This document shows, piece after piece, positions 11,390-21,846 of a stretch of 64,000 nt of DNA. Position 1 is the first letter of the stretch. The number at the start of each line of letters is the position of its first letter. The DNA is from Ophiura sarsii (Eukaryota > Echinodermata > Ophiuroidea > Amphilepidida > Ophiuridae): positions 56,395,782 through 56,459,781 of the forward strand of contig CM069449.1 in the NCBI GenBank assembly GCA_035610835.1, given 5' to 3'. Made by a program: the position numbers and the translations under genes. The notes under the pieces are model-generated. The model was not told the DNA's origin and made no database searches. It worked only from the letters and a program-made list of their open reading frames with translations.

Positions 11390-12010
11390 GGTATTTTTTG
11401 ATGACCATAATTATGTCTATGACTTAACACGTCAATAGTCTGATCTCTTCTGTCAATGGTCAACTTTCAACTAAGGAACATCCGTCGCATCGCTAAATAT
11501 CTAAAATAGGACACAAAACACCACGTCATTCGCTGTCTAATTCTCTCTCGTCTTCGGGACAACGGCAATGCACTCCTGTATGGCGCCACATATAAGGACA
11601 TTGATCGTCTTCTGTCTTTACAGAATAAAGCCGTCAAACTTATCTTCTCCGCGGGCAGGCGTGACAGTCCTTGACCCCTCATGACCAATCTTCACTGGTT
11701 GCAAATACAGGAGCGCATCAAATTCAAAATATGCATGTACGTTTTCAATGTCTTCACGGCAATGCACCAGATTACCTTACGGACTTCCTCTCCCATAGAA
11801 CAAAATCTGTTAGCGGACCCATCACACGTTCTTCATCTGATTTCTCTATTCTTTATGTAAAATGTTGGGCATGTTCATATGGGAAAAAATCGCATCGGGG
11901 ATAAATCATTCTATGTGCCTTTGCCGTGGAACAGCATCCCAAGAAACATCAGGGAGGCATGTACATTGCCTACCTTTAAGAAGGTGTTGAAGTCATACCG
12001 ACTCGATTTG
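11390..12010 (+). pseudogene. LINE reverse transcriptase C-terminal domain
   Basis: Continues the LINE after the hAT-like MITE. Blocks: LRNIRRIAKYL, HHVIRCLILSRLRDNGNALLYG, DIDRLLSLQNKAVKLIFS, LMTNLHWLQIQERIKFKI, and finally FYVPLPWNSIPRNIREACTL plus TFKKVLKSYRLDL. Stops at about 11503 and 11674 and frame changes show it is dead. The 3' tail follows to about 12230. Confidence 0.85.
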
Positions 12011-12230
12011 CATTGTTTATTTTTTTATTTATTCTTTATTCATGGCGCTTTGATAAATTTGGAAAGGCGCCTTATAAATGTTGTTTATGTATCATGTATG
12101 TATATCCTATATCTGGTAATGTCGTCTCTCTTAAATGCATCTTTTTGTGTATTTCTGTTCATAAACATAATCCTCATCATAACAAATTCATAAAACGCTG
12201 GAGAATTATCTTTTAATATAACATTTGTCC

Positions 12231-14250
12231 AATGTTTGATGCCAATACCCTACAAAACCCCGTGGAGTCCCGATGATTACGCGTACAATTTCCGATTGCC
12301 ATATTCATTTGGTGGAAGGGATTTTCGTCATCAAAATACTCATAAATGCTAGTTATTTACGGTTTAATCATATTTCATCCATCCAAATATGGCATATTAG
12401 GCCAAATGGAGCTTAAATTACCAAATGTTGTAGGGAAATTTTTGTCCTGACGTTTTGTGTCATCTCCGTCACAGACCATATGCAGCGCCATATCATTCGT
12501 AATAAAAGGAGAATATAAACACTGCTTTGACCGTTTGAACTTACCACACATGTGAGGTTAGCGCGCGCTATTATTTCGCAATATACATCAACAATTAGGT
12601 TTTTGCAAAACATAGTATGTGCGTATATTTATTCAGTGTTATCTCCGAACGCTATAGAATCAATTAAAAATATATATTCATATTTTAGGATATACAGTAT
12701 ACAGGTTCACTAAAAAAATACTCAAATGTTATGGTAAAATATGGTTAATGTTCAAACGTTTGCCTTTTTTGTTTGAATGTAAAATAGGTGATGTATCGTT
12801 TTATTTATGTAGATATTATAAAAGTGATATCATTTGCAGATTTTCCGATGATTAGGTTAATGGTTTTGAAATTACAACAGTTTGTGAAAAGATAGTTTAC
12901 TTTACCGTGTAACAAACAAAACGAATTTTGATGGTAAAACGGTCTATATCAAAGTTAGACCGTTTTACCGTAAAATACGAGGGTCATTCAATAAGTTCTA
13001 CCTCCTCACTCATAACATCGCTAATATGAATGTCAGCCTCATGACATTTGTCGTGATTATAGCTCTGAATCATAGCTACACATTTATACTAAATGCTAAT
13101 TGATACCTATTTTACTTTTGTCATGATGCAATCAAAGCCAGAGAGAGATTTTGGACAACGGACACGGAAAATTACCCCAAAGATAAATACATGTTTTTTC
13201 GTTTTCTCTCCGTATTGTATGATTAGGTATAACCGCCGATTTAAATACTGAAAATAGAAAACAATGGATTATTTCTGAATATAATGCTATGCTATCATGT
13301 ATAAATCAGATTGTAGGCAATATTAACCTTTGTAGCTTGCAAATAGTATAATATCAACTCGAATGTATTGACACGCCTTTAGCATACTGGAATACTGATA
13401 TTCAGTAAAATGTTCGTTGTTACAAGTCAAGCCACGGTGATGCCTCGAATGTTAAATCTTAACATAATACTAATTTTATCAGTTTTCCTTATATGCAACA
13501 TTTAGAATAGTTAATCAGGTAGTCAGTGATAGAAAAATATATCTTCGAGAGACTTAAAATATTTCCATTTAGTCCTGTTTAATGAAGATCTCTTAGTTCC
13601 TATGAAAAGCAAATACGGTATGTCTTTTGCAGTGGTTCTTTAGGGTAGGGTTAAAATTGATGGCTGTCCTGGCCTGGCTCTGGCTAATTAGAGGGCATTT
13701 TCCGCCAAGAAATCAGTCACTTGTATTGTTTTAAGTCTGTTCAAGGGATATTTGTATCTTAGAACGATTGAAATTGACCAATAGGTACATTTTAGTCACA
13801 TTTAGTTTCCGAAGACTAAAAGTTCATTGAGAAAAGTTCAAAAATAATGAGGAATAAAGGCCAACTCAGATCATCTGACAGATGCTTTCATTTCATAGCT
13901 CTCCAGAGAGCTAGTTATGATTCAATGTTACCCTAGACTATGACTATCTATCTATTCAATTATTACAGTGTTCTTTCAACCAATGAAATGACAACAATCT
14001 ATTATTTGGTATATAAATCAAATATTGACTATTTTCATTCGGGTCACGGTTCAAATTATAGGCCCGCGATGATCTCGAAACCAGACTATAATTTGTACCA
14101 TGCCCCTCATACAGTCATTATTTGTATACTATAACCCTGCTCACCCAGCTTCGTACGGTGGTATTCAGGCGCTTTATAGAGCCGTGAAAGACGATGGTAG
14201 GGTTAAGCCTACCCTACAAATCTTGGATGGAAGAGGAAAATACATATACC
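12231..14250. other. No gene; hairpin and a solitary mariner-like end
   Basis: A hairpin with a perfect 14-bp stem (GGTAAAACGGTCTA at 12933-12946, partner 12956-12969) lies here. TACGAGGGTCATTCAATAAG at 12976 resembles a mariner-type terminus but no partner end was found. The rest shows nothing supportable. Confidence 0.45.
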
Positions 14251-14942
14251 TTAGGGTCCATATCCAAACTCTCAGTGCTTTTAAAGCGTTTTTCTAGCGA
14301 TTTAAAAGCGCTTTTCCAACGGTATTTCGTTCTATTGTTAAAAGCATCGGAAAAAGATCGGTGATTAACTAGAAACCTCTCTACTTATCTGGCGTTAACA
14401 ATAGAACTATTGTAGTACTCTCGATGACTCAATTAGTGAAGCAGACACATCAAAGCGCGAGGAAGGTTGTGTTATATTCTTTAAGAAATACTATTTATAA
14501 GCTTTTTAAATCCGATCATAAAATGTTTACGTTCACCGCCGATCAATGTATCTGGTCGTCTAGAAATATGAATTAAGCTACTGCTCCATCACTCTATTCA
14601 TCTATTGTTTGGCGCAGTATTGCCAAGATATTGTGAAAGTAGCCCATTTCCCCCTACATTCCATTGAAATCGATGCTGAAAACATTTTGGCGATAGGTCA
14701 CGTAACATATTTGTACAATGGATGGGTGATGACGGAGGGGGCGTAATATATTGACCATCGTGTTTGGGAGTATTATTAAATATAATACCTATGTATTATA
14801 CAATATATAATCCAAGTCATTAGTTTAGAGAGGATATTGTTTCCGACTTTTGTCCTTTCGATTTTAGCCTCCGATTTAAGAGATATTTGTATTTTGAACC
14901 CTATGTAATGTTTTTCTTCAAAACGTTTATGTATAGCCTTCA

Positions 14943-15005
14943 TTAGCTCAAACGTCAAAGCGCCGGCTTCACAATCATGAGGTCAGTGGTTCGAATCCTG
15001 CGGAT
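14943..15005 (+). repeat. tRNA-like segment (SINE head or tRNA pseudogene)
   Basis: Has an A-box-like TTAGCTCAAACGTCAAAG and a strong B box GGTTCGAATCC at the right spacing. The anticodon stem does not pair well, so it is not called as a functional tRNA. Confidence 0.45.
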
Positions 15006-15632
15006 GGGGATGGTTTTCTTTTCTGTTTTGTTATTACACTGTTTGTTTTTATAAATTGACAGGATTGCTTATCGTTCGCTATATTTATTGAATGTTGAAT
15101 GATACTTTTTTTCTTCACTGCGATAAAGAATGTCCTGTAAATATAATTGTGTTTACTACTCCTAGGCTTACATTGAATGGCCCCTAGCTAGTCTATGAAC
15201 ATGATCTGCAACGGCCAATTGTTATGTAAATAAGAAGCCAGTCGGCTCATGTCCTTGAATCGATTTTCCTATTTCCTACACCACCGCAACATTATTTCAA
15301 TAATAATAATACAGGCACATTGATTTGTATTACATAACGGCTGGCATTTACTTTACAAGTTTAGCTCAATCGATAATAACACACAACGAGTTTCTATTGT
15401 ATTGGCCTGTTGCATAGGACTAGGACAGTTCGGTGGTATACCGCGGTTCATTCACATTTCATGATGCCATGCACACTAAACAGTCAGTGGAAAATTAAAA
15501 TGAAATCGTAAATAATTACACATTCCAAAATAAACTATAATTGAACAATAATGAATAATTATACGAAATGATAAACAATATCGAAAACTATTTTAAAAAA
15601 AATGTATATAAACGATTAAAATAAAATGTCAA

Positions 15633-15705
15633 GACGTGATAGGATTCGAACCCACGACCTCCAGTTTACTAGTCCAATGCTCTACCGCTGAGCCAACTAT
15701 GCGCT
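15633..15705 (-). repeat. tRNA-like segment, Thr(AGT)-like (degenerate)
   Basis: On the minus strand it reads TTGGCTCAGCGGTAGAGCA (A box and D arm), a CTAGTAA loop with anticodon AGT, then GGTCGTGGGTTCGAATCC (B box). The D and T arms are good. The anticodon stem has wobble and mismatches and the acceptor stem is not convincing. Either a tRNA-Thr pseudogene or a SINE head. Confidence 0.5.
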
Positions 15706-16227
15706 ATGTGAACGCAATAACAAACAAAAGTAATATGGTTCAACATACCACTCTTCTCTAAATTAGATGTTTAAAATGCTTTATATTTCTTAATCTGTGT
15801 AGTTTTAAGATAGTTTCTCGCTCAAAAGTTGATTATTTACTGTTAAAGAAAGTAATTCTGATTTAAATGTAACGAATAACACTACTTTTTGAAACAATTC
15901 TAGATATATTATATTTCGTTTGTACAGCATTTTGTCGATTTATGTGCACACTTTTACGACTTAGTATTGCATCATGGGCTTTTTGCCGGGCACGCGAGGA
16001 CTTGGGAGCGAAGCGAGTCATGTGATTTTTGTCCAGGACAAACACTTGAGATGTACACGCCCCTTTAAGAATCGGTTCACAAAGTACGGGATTTGTTATT
16101 CGTTAAATCTAATAAATCATAGACTCATTTTATAGACAACAACACCGTGTTGAAAAACCCGTGTGTATTTAGGGAATAGTTGAATGAGAACTATATTTGG
16201 GTATAAAGCGCTGAGGATTTTAGGAAA

Positions 16228-16299
16228 ATCGAAATAGCTCAGTTGGTAAAGATTAGGACTCTCAATCAGCAGGCCGTACGTTCGAATCTTTGTGGCGGT
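16228..16299 (+). repeat. tRNA-like segment (degenerate)
   Basis: TAGCTCAGTTGGTAAAG (A box) and ACGTTCGAATC (B box) are present with a CTCTCAA loop. The D and anticodon stems are poorly paired. Confidence 0.45.
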
Positions 16300-16822
16300 T
16301 TATATTCCTTGTGCTCTATGCTTAGAGCGGTCGAGTCTGGGTAGTGGTCGGTTAGGGTTTTAAGTATGCCGAAATATAATATTTATTATTGTTCTCTCAT
16401 TATACGTCCGTTCGGGGTTTTCATTTATATTGACATAATTTTAACGTTATTTATTTATTTTTGTATTTACTTTCTTAATTGTTGATGTTTATTTAATTAT
16501 TTATCAATCAATTAATTATAAATAGGCCTTAATATACTATTTTATTGATATAATTATTAATCTATATATTATTTATTTACATTAATTACTTAATTTCTTC
16601 ATATTTATTATTTATTTATTATTTATTAGGTCACGTTCAGAGTGTATGCAACATTCTTAAATAGTCTAAAAACGCAGAAAAATGACACTATTTAGGGGAG
16701 TAAGATTCATAATGCTACTTGATTACATACATTATGCCTATACCAGAAAACAATAACACGTTGTATGTTTAATGGCTCCCATATTGTTTAGTATTCAATG
16801 ATAACATTATCCATGCTTGTAC

Positions 16823-16849
16823 CAGGGAGGTGTCATTGACACCTCCCTG
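16823..16849. repeat. Perfect 13-bp palindrome
   Basis: CAGGGAGGTGTCA and its exact reverse complement are separated by one T. GCAGGGAGGTGTG recurs at 60601. Confidence 0.8.
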
Positions 16850-17044
16850 CTTACTCTAAAATCATCCACGGCTGAACAATAGTCTTTAAAGGCCACTTCA
16901 AGGAGGATTATTCTTATGACGTTAACGAGTGGATTACGATAAGCCGAATGAATAGGCGGCTACAAACATATCGTTTGAGTCGGGGTTTGAGGAGTGTCGC
17001 GATTAGCCTCTATCACCTGCCATGATAAAACCTGGCACTTGTAC

Positions 17045-17462
17045 CCCGGGGGGGGGGGGGGGGGCACTCAACTTTTTTTGGGGTAGGGGTGTGCCGCCCA
17101 GGGTCTCAAAAAGGGGGCTAAAGAACTGAATTGAGTGGATTTTATGACGAAAAATAGGGTCTTAGGAACAGATTTTTTTCCCAAAAAAATAGGTCTTGAG
17201 AACTGGCCTATAGTTCAATTTTCGATTTATTTTGGTTTAAGAACGCAAAATTATCGAGAAATTGGGGCTTTGGAACACAAAATTGGCGCTTTGGAACGCA
17301 AAATTTCGCGATTTTTGAATTTTCAATGAAAATGGGGTCTTAAGAACTGATGCAGGCTCAAAAGGGGGGTCATAAGAACTAGCAGCAGAGGGTGAAAAGG
17401 GGGTCTACAGCGCGGCACCTAACTATACCCTTTTCAAATGTCAGTCAGTGCCCCCCCCCCCG
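17045..17462. mobile_element. MITE with poly-G/poly-C terminal inverted repeats
   Basis: Left end CCCC then 17 G (17048-17064), then CACTCAAC. Right end GTCAGTCAGTG, then 11 C and GG. The interior has repeated GGGTCT..GAACTGA-type phrases (GGGTCTTAGGAACAGA, GGGTCTTAAGAACTGA). A relative lies at 56851-57215 with the same order of phrases. No ORF of note. Confidence 0.65.
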
Positions 17463-17790
17463 GACTTGTACTAGAAACCCGATAGGTGTACAATCTGGCA
17501 AATGGGTCGCTCTCTACGTCACAACAGGGGTCGGGTGAACACTGGTCAGCTTAATAACACAATCTTCCTCGCGCTTTCATGTGTCTGCTTCACTAATTGG
17601 GCCATCGAGAGTACTACAATAGTTCTATTGTTAACGCCAGATAAGTAGAGAGGTTTCTAGTTAATCACCGATCTTTTTCCGATGCTTTTAACAATAGAAC
17701 GAAATACCGTTGGAAAAGCGCTTTTAAATCGCTAGAAAAACGCTTTAAAAGCACTGAGAGTTTGAATATGGACCCTTACATAAACTTCCT

Positions 17791-18087
17791 ACACTGCTAA
17801 AATGTTGAGTAAAACGTTTACTCAACGTTGAGCTACTATGCAACAGTTCAACAGTTGAGTTAACAATGCCCAATGTGTTCAACAGTTGAGTAAAAATACC
17901 CAATATGTTCAACAGTTGAGCAAAAATGCCCAATATGTTCAACAGTTGAGTATAATGTTGGGCATTGATATACTCAACTATTGAACATATTGGGCATTTT
18001 TACTCAACTGTTGAACATATTGGGCATCGTTTACTCAACTGTTGAACTGTTGCATAGTTACTCAACTACTCAACATTTTAGCAGTGT
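17791..18087. mobile_element. Palindromic MITE with ACACTGC ends
   Basis: ACACTGCTAAAATGTTGAGTA at the left is the reverse complement of the right end. The arms contain repeats of a roughly 30-bp unit (CCCAATATGTTCAACAGTTG) facing inward from both sides, so most of the element folds on itself. Confidence 0.75.
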
Positions 18088-18180
18088 CGAAGAAGATTCT
18101 CATGAAATAGAGTTAGGGTATCTGGCATTGACGATCAATGGCAGGTTGATTTAGCGGACTTATCATCTCTTAGTCGATTT

Positions 18181-18431
18181 AATTAGAAATTACTTAACCT
18201 ACTTGTTGTGTTAATAAATTTCCCTTTGACACTTGTGTGAGGATCGATTTTGTGTGCTCTGGAGTGTTTATAGGCTCTTTGTTGGCTGGCCAATGAACGC
18301 GTGTGGGGGCGTTTTGCCGTTGCAACCCACTCTCGTTTTGTGTGAGATGCTTTTTTCTCACATTTTCTGGTCATTCGCTCCGTGTTTTCTGATGAGAAGC
18401 ACGCTTTTATCAGCTCTGCAAATTTAAATTT
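18181..18431 (+). repeat. Ngaro A1 repeat
   Basis: 251 bp with the same sequence as 24550-24800 as far as compared (offset 6369). It ends in AATTTAAATTT and lies 45 bp ahead of the gag start, so it probably contains the promoter and 5' leader. Confidence 0.9.
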
Positions 18432-18476
18432 AAATTTTAAATTTGTTTCTACAACGCTTTTACAACGCAATAAATC

Positions 18477-20225
18477 ATGCCTGGGAGACGCGGCCGTGGT
18501 CGGGGGACCAAACGTACAGCTGCAGCTGCAAATCTTCAGCCTCAACCAGCTAGCCGGGAAACTAGATCTCAAAGGCAGGCGATGGTGAATTTGACTAGTC
18601 AAGTCAATAGTCGTAATGACGGTGGAAACATTTCTTCAAGTGCAACGAGGGCTTCTAACTCCCGCTCGAACTCTAGTAACAACAGATCGGCGGTAGCAGT
18701 TGCAAGTAACTCCATCGCTCAGCCCGGTACGTCGTCAAGCACTGGTATTGTTGTTACGAGTGGTAGTCATGGTAATGCTATTTCGTCAAGTTCGTCTGGT
18801 ATCCCTCGATCAAATCCAGGCTCGTCTACGGTGGCTTCGAGTCAAGCAACGGTCAATCGGCCTGTTATTGTTAATGACGGTAACGTAATCGTCGGCTCAG
18901 TTTCGAGCCCTGCAGTTTTTCAAAACCCGGGACAAAACCAAGTGTCTCAAGTCATCACTTCATCTTTGGGTAGTTCTCAGCAAGTTTTCCCGGATCCACG
19001 TCCCGGGCATCAATTAGCATCTTCAGCAGCAGGTTCATCGAACTTTTTCGCCAATGGCGTCCCTGGTAACGGCAGCAGCCCGGTTGTTAATGATGGTGCG
19101 TCAACATCCGGTTTTCGCCAGGATTTTGCAGCTAACCAGTACTTTCAGTCAGCTCCTCCCGTTGTGCCAAATGCCTTGAATTTAATTTCTGGCAGCTTCG
19201 TAAGTCAGCCGCAGATTGGCCAAAGTATAAATCCTCCAACGAACTCGATTCCAGTTTCTGTGCCAGTTCCGTATTCTTCGCCGCCATCTTGCATCCCTCA
19301 GCAGCAGTTACCCGGATGTGCGCCATCTTGCATCCCTCAGCAGCAGTTACCCGGATGTGCAGGTGTGAATTCGGCAGCTATTTCGTCAGTACAGAACTTT
19401 GAACATTTGCGTTTGCCAGGGAATGAGCTAGTGGTGGGGAATGCGGCGGTGGATTTTCCTCGGAATGCGCCGGTCGGTGAGAACTCTGTACCTTGTGCTT
19501 TCCCAAATGTTATGAATGTTGGTGTACCCACGTTTAATAGTATTAGTCCTAATCCTCTCATTTCTGTATGCAATCCCTTAGGTTCACATTTGCCACAATC
19601 TATAATTTCCAAAATAATCAACAGCGAGTATGTTGAATTTGGCAACCTTCTGGATAGAAATGATGCATCAGGTTTTGAGGGTACCAACGGGGGGTTGACT
19701 TTATCTGTCAATGATTTGGGCCAATTTGTGTGGGTAGATAGCAAAGCAAAAAGGTCAATAATGTCTATACATGCTTGGACTGATGCATTTTTTGTTTTTT
19801 CTTCAGTATATTTGGCCGCACACCCCTCCCGCACTCAGGAGCTTTTGAAGTACGCGAGCTTAATTCGTATCGCAGCAGCACAGTACACAGGGTGGGGATG
19901 GCGCGCATATGATGTGCAAAATCGCTTGCGTCAAATGCGCCAACCAACTAGGCAATGGTCAATTTTAGACGGAGAATTATGGACACTTTATGTCCTTTCG
20001 TCCGTTCCGCGTGGTCCGCGATCCCAACCAGCTGCGATAGGTTCTCAGTCTCGGGCTTTTCGTCCCGCAGGCCAAGGAAAAAATCAGCATGGTGGTGGAA
20101 AGGGGGGCGCAGTGTGTTACGACTTCAATGGTTCAGGTTGCTCACGAAAAACCTGTAAGTTCGCGCATCGATGCTCAAAATGTCATGGGCAAGGTCACGG
20201 TGCCAGTACTTGCAAAAAATCATAA
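18477..20225 (+). CDS. Ngaro Gag-like protein with CCCH and CCHC zinc motifs
   Basis: A 582-codon frame starting 46 nt after the A1 repeat. Residues 1-330 are rich in S, N, G, Q and P and look disordered. They include a PSCIPQQQLPGCA segment present twice from a 39-bp duplication at about 19286-19363. Residues 370-520 look folded (for example WTDAFFVFSSVYLAAHPSRT and YTGWGWRAYDVQNRLR). The C-terminus has a C-x7-C-x4-C-x3-H finger followed by a C-x2-C-x4-H-x4-C zinc knuckle, the nucleic-acid-binding signature of retroelement capsid proteins. It overlaps the RT frame by 137 nt in another frame, so RT may be made by frameshifting or a separate start. Confidence 0.88.
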   Translation: MPGRRGRGRGTKRTAAAANLQPQPASRETRSQRQAMVNLTSQVNSRNDGGNISSSATRASNSRSNSSNNRSAVAVASNSIAQPGTSSSTGIVVTSGSHGNAISSSSSGIPRSNPGSSTVASSQATVNRPVIVNDGNVIVGSVSSPAVFQNPGQNQVSQVITSSLGSSQQVFPDPRPGHQLASSAAGSSNFFANGVPGNGSSPVVNDGASTSGFRQDFAANQYFQSAPPVVPNALNLISGSFVSQPQIGQSINPPTNSIPVSVPVPYSSPPSCIPQQQLPGCAPSCIPQQQLPGCAGVNSAAISSVQNFEHLRLPGNELVVGNAAVDFPRNAPVGENSVPCAFPNVMNVGVPTFNSISPNPLISVCNPLGSHLPQSIISKIINSEYVEFGNLLDRNDASGFEGTNGGLTLSVNDLGQFVWVDSKAKRSIMSIHAWTDAFFVFSSVYLAAHPSRTQELLKYASLIRIAAAQYTGWGWRAYDVQNRLRQMRQPTRQWSILDGELWTLYVLSSVPRGPRSQPAAIGSQSRAFRPAGQGKNQHGGGKGGAVCYDFNGSGCSRKTCKFAHRCSKCHGQGHGASTCKKS

Positions 20226-21846
20226 CTCAACTTGCAGTCATGGCCCTTTTTGCCTTCATTGCAAATATTCCTCTCCCATTAATGTGTTAGCTTTGATACC
20301 ATGGTTGGAGCGCTATCCGGACAAAATGTCGTCCAATATTCTTTTGAATGGGTTTTCGGACGGTTTTAAATTAGGTTATCAGGGTATTCGGTGTGCACGC
20401 GATTCTCCAAATTTAATGTCGGTTCGTCTAGATCCTTCTGCTGCGCGTTTGAAATTGGATAAGGAAATTGCCCTTGGTCGCATTGTTGGCCCTTTTGAGT
20501 TTCGGCCATTACCCAGACTTATTGTTTCTCCAATTGGTCTAATACCTAAGTCTGAACCGGGTAAAGTTAGACTCATTCAACATCTTTCATTCCCAGACGG
20601 GTTATCAGTTAATGACGGCATAGATCCGAGTTTTTGCACAGTCAAATATGCAAGTTTTGATACCGCGGTTGAATTGGTTGCAAGTTTTGGTACTGGTGCG
20701 CTAATGGCTAAAGCCGACATCAAGTCCGCCTTTCGGTTATTACCCGTTCATCCGGACGATTTTGAATTATTGGGGATGAATGTGGGGGGTCAGTTCTTTG
20801 TTGATAAAGCTCTCCCGATGGGCGCATCATGTTCTCCTGCCTTATTCGAGCGTTTTTCAACTTTTCTTGAATGGGCGACAAAAAATCGTTCCGGTTCAAA
20901 TTCAATAACGCACTTCGCGGATGATTTCCTCTTCGTAGGCGCGCAGGGCAACACCGGTTTGGCGTGCGGTAGGTTAGTAGGTTGTTTTGAACAGTTATGT
21001 CACGAGTTAGGCGTTCCTTTAGCTACGGAAAAGTCTGTTGGTCCTATTTCAAAAATAGTTTATCTCGGTTTAGAAATAGACTCGATTCGTCAGGTTATCA
21101 CTGTTCCTGAGGAAAAGGTTTCTGCTATTATCATCAAGGTAGAAAAGTGTCTTGCGGCTACGACTTTGTCTTTAAAACAACTTCAGTCCGTGATTGGTTC
21201 TTTGTCTTTCGTATGCAAAGCTGTATCTCCCGGTAGAGCGTTTCTCCGTAGGCTCATTAATTTGACATGTGGTACCAGGAAACATTGGCATCAAATTAAG
21301 TTAACTACAGGGTCTAAGGCAGATTTAAGAATGTGGATTTTGTTTTTGAAGGAGTTTAACGGGGTTTCGATCATTTCTGATCAGTCTTGGCTGGGGGAAG
21401 AGGATGCAGAGTTTTTTACAGATGCCAGCGGTAGCTTGGGTTTTGCAGGTTTTTACAGTGGTAAATGGTTTCAAGGGCATTGGCCGGACAATTTTGGGAA
21501 GAAACGTTCCATAGCTTGGTTGGAATTTTTCCCGGTTGTGACAGCCGTGGCTCTTTGGGGTCATTTGCTGAAAGGGAAGCGCATTATTTTGAGATCTGAC
21601 AATGAGGCGGTGGTGGCTATTTTAAATAAGCAAACTTCAAGGTGCCCGACTATAATGAGTCTTGTTCGTTTTTTGGTTCTTCAGTGTTTAAAACATAACA
21701 TCCTTTTTAGCGCCCGCCATATTCCCGGAAAATCTAATGAAATCGCTGATGCTCTTTCACGTTTTCAGATGGAGCGATTTCGAGCGGCAGCACCCCGGGC
21801 GGATCTGGTGGCGTCGCCGGTGCCAGCTTTTCTGTGGCGACTTTAG
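20089..21846 (+). CDS. Ngaro reverse transcriptase-RNase H
   Basis: 585 codons. RT motifs: PIGLIPKSEPGKVRLIQHLS (fingers), MAKADIKSAFRLLPV (motif A aspartate), LPMGASCSPALFERF (motif B) and HFADDFLFVG (motif C, two aspartates), followed by YLGLEID. The RNase H domain starts near residue 440 with FFTDASGSLGFAGF, then WLEFFPVVTA, LRSDNEAVV and IPGKSNEIADALSR, giving the D-E-D-D set. DDF in place of YADD, and RNase H at the C-terminus with no integrase, fit DIRS/Ngaro. The upstream methionine at 20089 lies inside gag, so the true N-terminus is uncertain. It overlaps the recombinase ORF by 13 nt. Confidence 0.93.
   Translation: MVVERGAQCVTTSMVQVAHEKPVSSRIDAQNVMGKVTVPVLAKNHNSTCSHGPFCLHCKYSSPINVLALIPWLERYPDKMSSNILLNGFSDGFKLGYQGIRCARDSPNLMSVRLDPSAARLKLDKEIALGRIVGPFEFRPLPRLIVSPIGLIPKSEPGKVRLIQHLSFPDGLSVNDGIDPSFCTVKYASFDTAVELVASFGTGALMAKADIKSAFRLLPVHPDDFELLGMNVGGQFFVDKALPMGASCSPALFERFSTFLEWATKNRSGSNSITHFADDFLFVGAQGNTGLACGRLVGCFEQLCHELGVPLATEKSVGPISKIVYLGLEIDSIRQVITVPEEKVSAIIIKVEKCLAATTLSLKQLQSVIGSLSFVCKAVSPGRAFLRRLINLTCGTRKHWHQIKLTTGSKADLRMWILFLKEFNGVSIISDQSWLGEEDAEFFTDASGSLGFAGFYSGKWFQGHWPDNFGKKRSIAWLEFFPVVTAVALWGHLLKGKRIILRSDNEAVVAILNKQTSRCPTIMSLVRFLVLQCLKHNILFSARHIPGKSNEIADALSRFQMERFRAAAPRADLVASPVPAFLWRL

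Larger units (their letters stand above)
7125..12230 (+). mobile_element. Decayed CR1/L2-like LINE, near full length, split by two DNA transposons
   Basis: In order along the plus strand are a basic N-terminal segment, an apurinic-type endonuclease, reverse transcriptase blocks, the C-terminal domain, and a 3' end with the hairpin-like GGCGCTTTGATAAATTTGG / AAGGCGCCTTATAAATG. Frameshifts and stops break it at many points, so it is not active. A TIR element (8177-9209) sits between endonuclease and RT, and a hAT-like MITE (10905-11381) sits in the C-terminal part. Removing these restores the expected domain order. The 5' limit is uncertain. Confidence 0.85.
14254..17775. mobile_element. 3.5-kb non-autonomous element with long TIRs and TTA duplication
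   Basis: Inverted ends begin GGGTCCATATCCAAACTCTC and end GAGAGTTTGAATATGGACCC. The arms match closely for about 220 bp (to about 14473 and from about 17557), including GCGTTTTTCTAGCGATTTAA and TAACAATAGAACTATTGTAG. TTA flanks both ends (14251-14253 and 17776-17778). A 3-bp TWA duplication with GGG ends fits PIF/Harbinger. No transposase ORF is present. The interior holds three tRNA-like segments, a 27-nt palindrome at 16823-16849 and another MITE at 17045-17462. Confidence 0.75.

Noticed and set aside
12976..13000. Mariner-like terminus TACGAGGGTCATTCAATAAG
   Set aside because: Solitary; no partner or transposase seen.
15633..15705. Functional tRNA-Thr gene
   Set aside because: Anticodon and acceptor stems do not pair well enough; listed as tRNA-like only.
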